Shown here piece by piece: positions 9,038 to 17,442 of a stretch of DNA of 35,829 bases; position 1 is the first letter of the stretch, and each line of letters starts with the position of its first letter. The notes under the pieces were generated by a model. The model was not told where the DNA came from. It worked only from the letters and a program-made list of their open reading frames with translations, and did not search any database. The position numbers and the translations under genes were made by a program. The DNA comes from CALARM01 sp964431735 (GTDB lineage Bacteria > Vulcanimicrobiota > SpSt-956 > JAKJGF01), in assembly GCA_964431735.1 (NCBI GenBank), contig CAYSLJ010000072.1:1-35829 (forward strand). The letters are read 5' to 3'.

Positions 9038-11209
9038 TTGCTGGAGAAAGGTCAAATATTAAATAATCGTTATAAGATTCTGGAAATAATAAAGATAGGC
9101 GTAAAGAAAGCCGTTTATACGGCAGTAGATCTTAATTTACCCGGGAAGCAGTGGATTATAAAAGAAATTTTTCCTCAATATGTAAAAAAAGAACAAAAAA
9201 TACAGTTTTGTAAAGATCTTCAGGTTGAAGCCGGTATTATAGCCCGGATAGATTATATATCTTTACCTTCTCTTGTAGATTTTTTCACCTGTAGCGAGAA
9301 ATATTATTTTGTATTTGAATATATTTATGGTAAAAGCCTGGCATCTATGATTGATAACTCATCAGGGTATTTTTTAAATGAAGAAGCGATAAAAGAATTT
9401 ATTTTTCAGATGGTTCAGACTTCTATTTATTTTCAGAAACATCCTGTCTTTAATATTTTTATTGAATTTAAGCCTGAAAATATTTTTATTGATTCTATGG
9501 GCATGGTAAAATTTTTAGATTATTCCATATCTGAGGAAAGTACTGTTAATAAAATATACAGTACAAAATTTCTTGAAGGCATTTATAAAAAAAAGATTGA
9601 CAATGATTTTGCATTAACAGGTATAATGTTATCTTACCTTCTTTCATCAGGTAAAGATATTTCAGAAGTTGAAAGTTATACAAGCCTGGAAGATATTTTA
9701 ACTGTTCTGTCTCCGGAAAAAAATATGTTTAAAGGTAATTCCATTTCCTTTACTGAAACTGTAAAACCTGTTAAAAGTTATGCGGTTACAACGAATTATT
9801 TGTTGAAAGAGAATCTGTGCTTGCATCACGCTTATCATATGAAAGAACATGTAACAAAAAGTTCTGAAGATGGATTTTTTTTAAAATCATCTTTTTTTCT
9901 ATTGTTTTTATTCAGCATTGTTCTGGTTATCATAATAAATGCAGTTTATTTAACCGGCATATTGCCTGTTTCCAGTTCACGTGATAATAAAATTCCTGTT
10001 CAGAATGAATTCTTACCTGTTGAACCGGAAGGTTTAAAAAAAAGAGCACTTTATTATTATAATTTGAGAGATTATTCCAGGGCTATTTCTCTCTTTAAAA
10101 GACATCTTCTAAATTACCCCGGCGACGGAGAAGCAAGTATATATCTTTCAAACAGTTATATTTTAATGGGAGAAAGCAGGAAACTATATACAGGACTGGG
10201 AATATCTATTACCGGTGACGACAGCCAGGTCGGTCAGGCTGTAATGCAGGGTATAGCAATGGCTATCAGAGAAATAAATTCCGGAAAAAACAATATAAAA
10301 TTTGTTATAGTAATAAAAGATGATAATTCCAATCCTGATAAAGCAAAGGAAATAGCCCATAGTTTCGTAGAAGATAATAAAATTTTGATAGTAATAGGTC
10401 ATGGTAGAAGTTCCTGTACACTTGCAGCAGGTAAAATCTATAATGAAGGCAGACTTCCGACTATATCTCCCATATCTACAAACCCGGTTATTTCAAATAT
10501 TGGTCCTTATATTTTTAGAACATGTGGAAGTGATATGTCACAGGCGAGAACTCTTGTAGATATAGCCAGGAATAAGTTAAAAGTAAAGAATATTGCTATT
10601 ATATGTAATTTACATGATCCCTATTCAAACAGTTTATCTTTTTTTATAAAAAAATATTCTTTCAATCACCTGAATATTGTTTCTCAGGAAAACTACAGTT
10701 TCAATGATAGCGACTTTACTTTACAGGTATCGAATATAATAAATAAATCTCCTGAATTAGTTTTTATAGCAGGTTATGATGTTCAGGCCCTTTCTATGAT
10801 CAAAGAACTCAGAGAAAAAGGCTTCATTGGCTATATAATTGGTGGTGATGCCCTTTATACACAGAAGATGATAAGTCAGGGAAGAGAATATGTGGATGGT
10901 TTTATATGTACAACATTTTTTCATCCTGATATTTCTTCTAATAAAACATTTGTAAAGGAATTTAGAAAATTGTTTGGCGGAGGTACTCCCAATCCAATAG
11001 CAGCACAGGCATATGACAGTATAAAATTGATATCCTGTGTTTTAGATGATTCTATAGACAGGAATAGTATCCAGAAAAATCTTTCTAATATAGGCAGTAA
11101 AGGTAAAACATTCAGAGGACTGACGGGAGAAATAAATTTTGCGACCCGGAAAGAGACCGAAAACTGGATAGTTGTAAAAATTCAGGGAGGTAAATATATT
11201 CCATTATGA
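9038..11209 (+). CDS. Receptor pseudokinase 3: shortened kinase-like domain, TM, LivJ-type sensor
   Basis: The TTG start (9038) has AAAGGAG at 9021-9027, overlapping the stop of receptor 2. The N-terminus MLEKGQILNNRY resembles its paralogues. The kinase-like domain keeps the lysine (WIIKEI) and FKPENIFI, but the catalytic aspartate of HRD is glutamate (FIEFKPEN) and DFG is DYS (FLDYSIS). After that the C-lobe is eroded: no APE and no DxxSLG segment. A membrane helix (about 285-310), TPR-like hairpin (335-375) and type-1 binding domain (383-720; GLGISITGDDSQVGQAVMQG, VIGHGRSS, GGDALYTQKMI) follow. The GGDALYTQ segment is shared with receptor 1, so their sensors are closest to each other. It is probably a structural subunit, not an enzyme. 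Confidence 0.86.
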   Translation: MLEKGQILNNRYKILEIIKIGVKKAVYTAVDLNLPGKQWIIKEIFPQYVKKEQKIQFCKDLQVEAGIIARIDYISLPSLVDFFTCSEKYYFVFEYIYGKSLASMIDNSSGYFLNEEAIKEFIFQMVQTSIYFQKHPVFNIFIEFKPENIFIDSMGMVKFLDYSISEESTVNKIYSTKFLEGIYKKKIDNDFALTGIMLSYLLSSGKDISEVESYTSLEDILTVLSPEKNMFKGNSISFTETVKPVKSYAVTTNYLLKENLCLHHAYHMKEHVTKSSEDGFFLKSSFFLLFLFSIVLVIIINAVYLTGILPVSSSRDNKIPVQNEFLPVEPEGLKKRALYYYNLRDYSRAISLFKRHLLNYPGDGEASIYLSNSYILMGESRKLYTGLGISITGDDSQVGQAVMQGIAMAIREINSGKNNIKFVIVIKDDNSNPDKAKEIAHSFVEDNKILIVIGHGRSSCTLAAGKIYNEGRLPTISPISTNPVISNIGPYIFRTCGSDMSQARTLVDIARNKLKVKNIAIICNLHDPYSNSLSFFIKKYSFNHLNIVSQENYSFNDSDFTLQVSNIINKSPELVFIAGYDVQALSMIKELREKGFIGYIIGGDALYTQKMISQGREYVDGFICTTFFHPDISSNKTFVKEFRKLFGGGTPNPIAAQAYDSIKLISCVLDDSIDRNSIQKNLSNIGSKGKTFRGLTGEINFATRKETENWIVVKIQGGKYIPL

Positions 11210-11236
11210 ATATACTTTATATTATTTCTCTTGACG

Positions 11237-11249
11237 CGTCACGCGTTAC
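11237..11249 (+). repeat. 13-nt GC-rich repeat CGTCACGCGTTAC abutting a start codon
   Basis: The 13-mer stands out in AT-rich sequence and ends on the base before the ATG at 11250. The same 13-mer forms both arms of the palindrome at 22522-22549, and a looser relative lies near 30237-30255. It occupies the place where a Shine-Dalgarno sequence would be expected. It looks like a REP-type dispersed repeat. Confidence 0.75.
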
Positions 11250-11645
11250 ATGGCACGACTGAAAATGTCTTATTTTGCCAGAGTAGAAAAAGTAGAAGAA
11301 TATAATATGTTGCAGGAAGGAGAAGTCACACTTAAAATAGAAGGTTTCTTATTAAGATGCGAAACGAGTGATTTATTTATAGAAGAAACTCATTGTATCG
11401 TCGAGCTATATGTGAAACATGGAGAAATAACAAAGACAGAATATAGAGATTTTTTCTTTGATTTACTTGAACCGGATGATTGTGTTATTATTATAGGTGG
11501 TAAAGTTAAGCAAAAGTTTAACGAATATAATTTTTTGCTGGAAAGTCTTCTGGATATTGAAATAACGGTTGATGAAACTATGGAATTTTTTCCGGGAGAT
11601 TCTGTAATAGTAAAAGGATTATTGCATGCCAGGCTGGCTGGATGA
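11250..11645 (+). CDS. Small beta-rich protein, function unknown
   Basis: The 131-residue protein has no signal peptide or membrane segment. It alternates short hydrophobic strands and acidic stretches; the segment DDCVIIIGGKVKQKFNEYNF resembles strands of an OB-type barrel, but that is a weak structural guess. It has no ribosome site: the 13-nt repeat at 11237-11249 directly precedes the ATG. A second in-frame ATG (11265, MSYFARVEKVEEY) also lacks one, so the true start is uncertain. It sits between receptors 3 and 4; the ribosome site of receptor 4 overlaps its stop, so the two are probably co-expressed. An accessory role for the receptors is only inference. Confidence 0.7.
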   Translation: MARLKMSYFARVEKVEEYNMLQEGEVTLKIEGFLLRCETSDLFIEETHCIVELYVKHGEITKTEYRDFFFDLLEPDDCVIIIGGKVKQKFNEYNFLLESLLDIEITVDETMEFFPGDSVIVKGLLHARLAG

Positions 11646-11656
11646 GGTGAATAATT

Positions 11657-14155
11657 ATGCTATCGGCAGGAGATATAATAAAGGGAGAATACAAAGTTAT
11701 TAAAGTCATTGGTAATGGTGGCATGGGATCTATATATCTGTGTTCCGAGGTCAAAGACAGTAATAAAAAATGGGCATTAAAGGAAATGAGATTAACTCAG
11801 ATACAGACAGAAATGCAGGAAAAAGCTATAAAACATTTTGAAATGGAAGCAGCAATTTTATCAAAGTTAAACCATTTTAATTTACCTGGAGTAAAAGAAT
11901 ATTTTAAGGAAAATGAAAATTATTATCTGATAATGGAATTTATTGAAGGAGAAGATCTTGGAAAATTGCTTGACAGAAGCACAACTCCTTTCCCTGAAGA
12001 ACTTGTTTTAAAGTGGGGAACTCAGATGGCGACTGCACTTTATTTCCTGCATATTCAAAAACCTCACCCTGTTATATATAGAGATTTAAAACCATCCAAT
12101 ATTATTGTTACTCCTGAAAATAATATAAAGTTAATTGATTTTGGAATTGCCAGGTTTTTTCAGCCGGGCAAGAAAAAAGATACAATTCAGATGGGGTCTC
12201 TTGGATATGCTCCTCCCGAACAGTTCGGGGAAGGTCAGACTGATGAGAGATCTGATATTTATTCTCTTGGAGTGACATTACATCAACTGCTTACAAAAAG
12301 AGATCCTGCCGAAGCAGATAATCCTTTCAAAATTCCGCTGGTAAGAACAATAAATAAAGATGTATCTATTGAACTTGAAAGAATAATACAGAGATCGACT
12401 CAGTTTGAAGCTATAAGAAGATATCAAAAAGTCAGTGAGTTAAAAAGAGATTTAAAATCTCTTTATGATGAAAAATTAAGAAAATCCAGACAAATGCCTC
12501 AGTCGACACAACTTCCCATATCAGTTCAACCGCCGACTATTGCAATCGGTGCAGTAGAAACAGAAAGGCTTCCAGTTCAGGGAAACCCTCCCGATGTTCA
12601 GTCTTCTCGTGTGGAACATATTATAGAAAAATCTGAAGAAGTTTGTAAAGGCAAAATTAAAGAAGCCAGTAACATTTCAGATAGCGTTGGTAAATCTGAA
12701 GAAATCGGTAAAGACAAAATTAAAGAAGCTGGCAAAGAGAAGCCGGATAAATGTGATGAGAGAGAGGAGAAAAATTTTTCTGTTAGATCTAAAAAGAAAA
12801 AATCTCTTCTTGCTACTACCTTTATTATTATTTTATTTATTTCCTTATCTGTTCTATTATATTATTTAAAACCTTCATGGGCCATAAAATATTTATCTTT
12901 TATAACAGGTTTTCATTCTGTATCTGTTCCTTCAGTAACTCCTTCTCCTTCAGCAGAGACTTTAAATCTAAAAGAACAGGCTCTTCGCAAGTATAATAAT
13001 GGAAATTTTTCAGGGGCAATAGGCCTTCTAAATGAATCTCTGAAAATTTTTCCCGGTGATCCTGAAGCTATGATAATGAAATCCAATATAGAACTTGCCC
13101 TTAAGGGTAATGATAAATTTTCTCTGGGACTTATAGTATCAGGAAAAGATAAATATAATTACATGATGAAAGGCGCTTTTCTTGCCCAGAAAGAGATAAA
13201 TTCCAATTTAGGTGTAAGAGGTAAAATGTTAAATTTGGAAATAATAAATAATTTTTCTGATGTAAATATGGCATTTAATAATATCAGTCGTATAAAAACA
13301 GAAAATTTTATAGCAGTGATTGGTCCTGATGATTATAATGTTGATATGTCTGTTGCACCTTTGTTCAGACATTCAGGTATGTTACAGTTTACTCCCTGTT
13401 TATCTATGATACATAATCAGAAGGATAGACCTTTTACATTTGGATTATCTCCTGATGAAAAAAGTGAATTAAAAGCTATATACAAATTGATATACGGAAA
13501 ATTGAATAAAAAGAAAATTGCTACTATTTATGACATTGACACACCGTATTTTTTCGAGTTAAATTATATTTTTAAAGAGGAAATTTTATCAAAAGAACGA
13601 ACTACTATAATAAATGATGTCATGGTCAGAGAGGGTAATGTACGGGAACAAAAAGAGATAAATAGAATACTAGATAGCTTGGCTATAAACAAACCGGATG
13701 TGATTGTATTTTTTTCTTCACCTTATCTGATAAAGCAAATTGCCCTGGAAATCAGGAAGAAAGATAAGGATGTTATTTTTGTTGCAGGACACTGGGCTAT
13801 GTCCGGCCAGTTACTATCGAAAGAAAATGATGTAACGGAAGGCCTTTTATGTCTCTGTCCTCTATTAAAGGATGAAGAAAGTTTTGTAAAAAAATACAGG
13901 GAGGTGTTTTCTGATAGTGTAACACTACGAACAATACAGGTATATGATACTCTTATCTTATTGAAAGAAGCTATTAATGCCAGGGGGTTTCGTAGAGAAG
14001 ACATCAGGTCTTACCTGATGGATTTTGATGCAGATAATCCTTACCGGGGGAAAAGTGTTATATTTTACTTTTCCGGCAGGGAAAGTCATAAAGAAACAGG
14101 GTGGAAGGTTTTGCATGTTCTCAACCATAGTTTTACTGTCCACTCTGAAATATAA
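11657..14155 (+). CDS. Receptor Ser/Thr kinase 4 (catalytically complete): kinase, TM, LivJ-type sensor
   Basis: This is the only receptor of the four with a full catalytic set: glycine-rich loop G19-NGGMG, lysine K42 (WALKEM), helix-C glutamate E64, YRDLKPSN with D143, DFG at D161, then GSLGYAPPEQF and SDIYSLGVTLHQLLT. The juxtamembrane linker (about 275-380) is charged and contains two copies of a KSEE...KIKEA unit. A membrane helix (about 383-405), a Pro/Ser/Thr-rich stretch, a TPR-like hairpin (434-472) and a type-1 binding domain (485-830; FSLGLIVSGKDKYNYMMKG, AVIGPDDYN) follow. It should phosphorylate cytoplasmic Ser/Thr targets in response to an outer ligand. FHA and PP2C proteins downstream are plausible partners. 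GAGGTG at 11645-11650 sets the ATG. Confidence 0.92.
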   Translation: MLSAGDIIKGEYKVIKVIGNGGMGSIYLCSEVKDSNKKWALKEMRLTQIQTEMQEKAIKHFEMEAAILSKLNHFNLPGVKEYFKENENYYLIMEFIEGEDLGKLLDRSTTPFPEELVLKWGTQMATALYFLHIQKPHPVIYRDLKPSNIIVTPENNIKLIDFGIARFFQPGKKKDTIQMGSLGYAPPEQFGEGQTDERSDIYSLGVTLHQLLTKRDPAEADNPFKIPLVRTINKDVSIELERIIQRSTQFEAIRRYQKVSELKRDLKSLYDEKLRKSRQMPQSTQLPISVQPPTIAIGAVETERLPVQGNPPDVQSSRVEHIIEKSEEVCKGKIKEASNISDSVGKSEEIGKDKIKEAGKEKPDKCDEREEKNFSVRSKKKKSLLATTFIIILFISLSVLLYYLKPSWAIKYLSFITGFHSVSVPSVTPSPSAETLNLKEQALRKYNNGNFSGAIGLLNESLKIFPGDPEAMIMKSNIELALKGNDKFSLGLIVSGKDKYNYMMKGAFLAQKEINSNLGVRGKMLNLEIINNFSDVNMAFNNISRIKTENFIAVIGPDDYNVDMSVAPLFRHSGMLQFTPCLSMIHNQKDRPFTFGLSPDEKSELKAIYKLIYGKLNKKKIATIYDIDTPYFFELNYIFKEEILSKERTTIINDVMVREGNVREQKEINRILDSLAINKPDVIVFFSSPYLIKQIALEIRKKDKDVIFVAGHWAMSGQLLSKENDVTEGLLCLCPLLKDEESFVKKYREVFSDSVTLRTIQVYDTLILLKEAINARGFRREDIRSYLMDFDADNPYRGKSVIFYFSGRESHKETGWKVLHVLNHSFTVHSEI

Positions 14156-14183
14156 AAAAGATCTTTTAATTATATTTGAAATA

Positions 14184-14192
14184 TGTTAAAAT
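14184..14192 (+). promoter_or_regulatory. Probable extended -10 promoter for the phosphatase gene
   Basis: TGTTAAAAT is an extended -10 (TG, one base, then TAAAAT at 14187-14192). The -35 position (14164-14169, TTTTAA) is poor. The same TGTTAnAAT word precedes the genes at 22651, 30374 and 32644. Transcription would start near 14199 and give a leader of about 115 nt. Confidence 0.5.
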
Positions 14193-14198
14193 GTATTT

Positions 14199-14313
14199 TT
14201 ATGAAGCCCTTAAATTTATTAACAGGGGGGGTGTTTACCTGGTTTTAGATTTGCTAACAAGGGCTAGGACCTGAAAATGGGTCTGGTAGCAAAATTTGAC
14301 CGGGTATAATTCT
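14199..14313 (+). promoter_or_regulatory. Structured, possibly pseudoknotted leader of the PP2C fusion gene
   Basis: Two 7-bp pairings interleave. AGCCCTT (14205-14211) pairs with AAGGGCT (14259-14265), and TTTGCTA (14250-14256) pairs with TAGCAAA (14287-14293); together they make a pseudoknot topology. Inside the second is a hairpin GACC (14268-14271)/GGTC (14280-14283) with loop TGAAAATG. A G-run (14225-14231) and GGT-GTTT-ACC lie in the first. The last arm ends just before the start region, so folding could control translation. I do not recognise a known riboswitch class; similarity to cyclic-di-GMP-II aptamers was considered and is not convincing. Confidence 0.4.
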
Positions 14314-16080
14314 TTGAAATGTCCTGATTGCGGAACGGAAAATCTCGATGGAAGTGTGTTCTGTGATGACTGTGGTGCAAATCTTAAACAAGACAGTGTT
14401 GTTACAGAGAATGTTATTAATTTATTACCTAAAGAAGAAGGTAATATTTTGAAGGATACATATGAAGTAGTATCTTTATTAGAAAAAGGAGTTATAAATA
14501 AATATAGAGCTGTTGATAAAAAAACAAATAAAGACGTTTTAATTTTAGAACATGAATTCAGACCAAGACCTTCTGTTGTAGATGTAGAAAGTGAGGAAAT
14601 ACCGAAGGTTACAGCTCCTTTAGAGGAAGATCCTTTTGGACGTATTTTTGAACTGGTAAAAAATTTCGAACATAAGAATTTAATTAAAATATTAGATTAT
14701 TTTCAGGATAAAGGTAGATCTTATCTTGTAGAAGAGTTTTTTTCCACGGAAAGTTTCTTTGATAAAATTTCCCAGGAAGATTTCAAGCCTGATGAAGTAC
14801 AGGTAATGGAATGGGGTATAGCTCTGTGCAATGCTATCGGTTATATTCATGAACATGGTATTATACATAGAAATTTGCAACCGGTTACAATACTTATAAA
14901 TCCTGATATGGAAGTAAAAATTGCAGGTTTTGAAAGGGCAAGGTTAAAAACAGAAGCTAATATTGATATAATGGTAAACCACGGTTTCACTGCCCCTGAA
15001 GGATTTGGTATCGGACAGGTTTCTGTTAATGAAACATCTGATCTTTATTCTATTGCTTCTATTATATACAGACTTTTAACACGCTATAAACCCGGTGTTG
15101 ACCAGCAGGGACCATATATGACCTTCCCGTTTTTTAAAGATATAGGTGTAAAAACTTCTTATCCTGCTTTAGAAAAGCTTCTATTAAAGTCTCTTTCAGG
15201 AATTCAGGAAAAAAGACATCAGAGTGCTCACGAATTAGAAGAAGATTTAACCACAGTTCTGAAAACACCTCCTGTAAATTATATAGAAAAAGGGGCATAT
15301 ATACGTATTCGTGGTTCTATGAAAACTAATGTGGGGAAAGTAAGAGAGATAAATCAGGATAGTATGCTCAGTATGCAGCTTACTATGAATGAATGTTCTC
15401 AATATACTCAACCCCTTTTATTTATAGTTGCTGATGGTATGGGCGGAGTTGCCGATGGAGAAGTTGCAAGTTCTATGGCGATTCGTCATGTATCTGCCAG
15501 TGTTTCAAAACTACTTCTTGATAGAAATTGTTCTTTCCCTCTGGATAGTAATATACTTGCCAGTGCTGTTGAATATGCCAATACTGAAATATATAATTAT
15601 TCACAGCAGGAACAATCCAGAAAAGGCATGGGTTCTACTATAACGTCAGCTTTACTTATAGGGAATAGACTTATTATAGCCCATGTAGGAGATACAAGAG
15701 CATATATTATGAATAGTAAAGAAATAAGGCAGATAACAGAAGATCATTCTCTTATAGGACGTCTTTTGAAAATGGGACAGCTTACACCGGAGGAAGCAAA
15801 AAATTCACCGCAAAAAAATCTTATATACAGGGCACTGGGAACCAATCCTCAGGTAGAGGTTGATAGCTATGAAGAAAAAATGGAACCGGGCGACATAGTT
15901 TTAATATGTTGTGATGGCTTATGGGACTATTTCAGTAATGAAGAATTACATAAATTAGTAAGCAGATCTAAAGACTTTGATAAAACTACTGCAAAATTAA
16001 TAGATCTGGCAAATGAACGAGGTGGAAAAGATAATATTACAGTAATTATTTTCCAACTGGTTTCCATAGAATCTAATTGA
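14314..16080 (+). CDS. Zinc ribbon - pseudokinase - PP2C phosphatase fusion
   Basis: TTG at 14314 is preferred because it gives MKCPDCGTENLDGSVFCDDCG, parallel to the protein at 17443; an in-frame TTG at 14296 is the alternative, and neither has a good ribosome site. After the ribbon (1-22) is a kinase-like domain (about 45-320) that is clearly dead: the ATP lysine is absent (VLILEHE), HRD is HRN (IIHRNLQPVTIL) and DFG is AGF. The PP2C domain (335-585) looks active: INQDS, VADGMGG (about 372-378), GDTRAY, EDHSL, CCDGLWD and GGKDNITV carry the metal-binding aspartates. It should remove phosphates placed by receptor 4 or other kinases; the dead domain may bind substrate or regulate the phosphatase. 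No membrane segment is seen. Confidence 0.9.
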   Translation: MKCPDCGTENLDGSVFCDDCGANLKQDSVVTENVINLLPKEEGNILKDTYEVVSLLEKGVINKYRAVDKKTNKDVLILEHEFRPRPSVVDVESEEIPKVTAPLEEDPFGRIFELVKNFEHKNLIKILDYFQDKGRSYLVEEFFSTESFFDKISQEDFKPDEVQVMEWGIALCNAIGYIHEHGIIHRNLQPVTILINPDMEVKIAGFERARLKTEANIDIMVNHGFTAPEGFGIGQVSVNETSDLYSIASIIYRLLTRYKPGVDQQGPYMTFPFFKDIGVKTSYPALEKLLLKSLSGIQEKRHQSAHELEEDLTTVLKTPPVNYIEKGAYIRIRGSMKTNVGKVREINQDSMLSMQLTMNECSQYTQPLLFIVADGMGGVADGEVASSMAIRHVSASVSKLLLDRNCSFPLDSNILASAVEYANTEIYNYSQQEQSRKGMGSTITSALLIGNRLIIAHVGDTRAYIMNSKEIRQITEDHSLIGRLLKMGQLTPEEAKNSPQKNLIYRALGTNPQVEVDSYEEKMEPGDIVLICCDGLWDYFSNEELHKLVSRSKDFDKTTAKLIDLANERGGKDNITVIIFQLVSIESN

Positions 16081-16110
16081 TTATTATCTGTGAAAGGATG
16101 TGATGAATAG

Positions 16111-17397
16111 GTGACCCCAGGAAGTGAGGTTAATTTAAAAAGCACCCTCAGTTATACTTATATTCAGGTCACCAGTGAAGATAAGCTGGTTTATCTACTA
16201 GTGGATGTTATGCCAGTGGCACAATCTTCATTAGGGCACGTACCTCTTAATTTGTCTTTAGTTCTTGATAAAAGCGGTTCAATGTACGCTCAAGAAAAAC
16301 TTGAATATGTGAAAAAAGCTGTTATATATGTTATAGACCAGTTACGTTCTGACGATATATCCAGTATAGTGGCTTTTGCGGACCGTGCAAGAGTGGTTGT
16401 TCCAAGCCAGCAGATATTTGATAAAGGCGGAGTAAAAAATACTGTTCAGAGAATTGATAATGTAAGTGTTGGCGGCGGAACCCATATGTTTAAAGGTATA
16501 GTTGCTGCATGTGATGAAGTAATGAAAAATTACTCTCCCAATCGTAAAAATCATGTTATATTACTTTCTGACGGACTTACTGTAGCTGAGAGTAAGTGTT
16601 TGAAGAAATGCAGGGAAGAAGCAGCAAAGGGAATTTCATTCTCTACTCTTGGTGTAGGTAATGATTTTAATCAAAAATTAATGATGGATATTGCAGATAC
16701 AACGGGTGGTAAATCTTATTACATAGATGTACCAAGTGATATTCCTAATATTTTTGCTCAGGAGTTAAAAGGTGTGCAGTCTGTAGTTGTACAGAACCCG
16801 ACATTACACCTGAAACTCAGCAGAAATGTTCAGGTAAAGAGAGCATATAAGGTTAAACCTCTTATAAGTGATCTGGGTACTCCTCAGGTTATGAATCAGG
16901 TTTACTCTGTGAAAATGAGTGATCTTCAGAAAGATGAACCTCAATCTATATTATATGAGTTAATATTACCATCCCGTCAGGCAGGATCTTACAGGATTGC
17001 TCAGGCTTCCCTTGAATATGATATAATCATGAAAGGGGAGAAGGGTAAACAGATTGCTCAGGATATTGTAATAGCCTATACATCTGATTACAGTCTTACC
17101 GGTATGGTAGATAGTTATGTAATGAATCTGGTAGATCTGGTAAGTGTATTCAGACAGCAAACAAGAGCACTGGAACTGGCACAAATTGGTGAACATGCAA
17201 AAGCTACCCAGCTTTTGAAAACTGCAGCAACAACTCTGTTAGATAGAGGTCAGAAAGATCTGGCTACTACCTTCCTTGAAGAAGCCAAAAATATAGAACA
17301 GGGAGTAAATACATCTGTTGCAGGTACTAAAAAACTGGAATATGGTACAAGAAAATTAACTCAAATGTTAGATGATGCTTTTTTACCACCTATATAG
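16111..17397 (+). CDS. von Willebrand factor A domain protein
   Basis: The 428-residue protein starts at GTG (16111), with AAAGG about 15 bases upstream. After a short beta-rich lead a vWA domain (about 45-225) carries the MIDAS motif DKSGS (D53) and later metal-site segments (GGGTHMF and LLSDGLT). A beta-rich region (230-330) and a helical tail (345-428; ARALELAQ-type, HAKATQLLKTAATTLL) follow. There is no signal peptide, so it is probably cytoplasmic. The layout resembles the vWA proteins found with FHA and Ser/Thr kinase genes in bacteria. It lies between the phosphatase and the FHA genes and is likely co-transcribed. The bound partner is unknown. Confidence 0.85.
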   Translation: MTPGSEVNLKSTLSYTYIQVTSEDKLVYLLVDVMPVAQSSLGHVPLNLSLVLDKSGSMYAQEKLEYVKKAVIYVIDQLRSDDISSIVAFADRARVVVPSQQIFDKGGVKNTVQRIDNVSVGGGTHMFKGIVAACDEVMKNYSPNRKNHVILLSDGLTVAESKCLKKCREEAAKGISFSTLGVGNDFNQKLMMDIADTTGGKSYYIDVPSDIPNIFAQELKGVQSVVVQNPTLHLKLSRNVQVKRAYKVKPLISDLGTPQVMNQVYSVKMSDLQKDEPQSILYELILPSRQAGSYRIAQASLEYDIIMKGEKGKQIAQDIVIAYTSDYSLTGMVDSYVMNLVDLVSVFRQQTRALELAQIGEHAKATQLLKTAATTLLDRGQKDLATTFLEEAKNIEQGVNTSVAGTKKLEYGTRKLTQMLDDAFLPPI

Positions 17398-17442
17398 GAA
17401 TTTTTATTTTATTAAAATATTTTTTAAGGAGGAAAGACATTT

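Noticed and set aside
14199..14313. Cyclic-di-GMP-II riboswitch
   Set aside because: A few words and the pseudoknot idea are similar, but the conserved aptamer segments cannot be aligned with confidence by eye.
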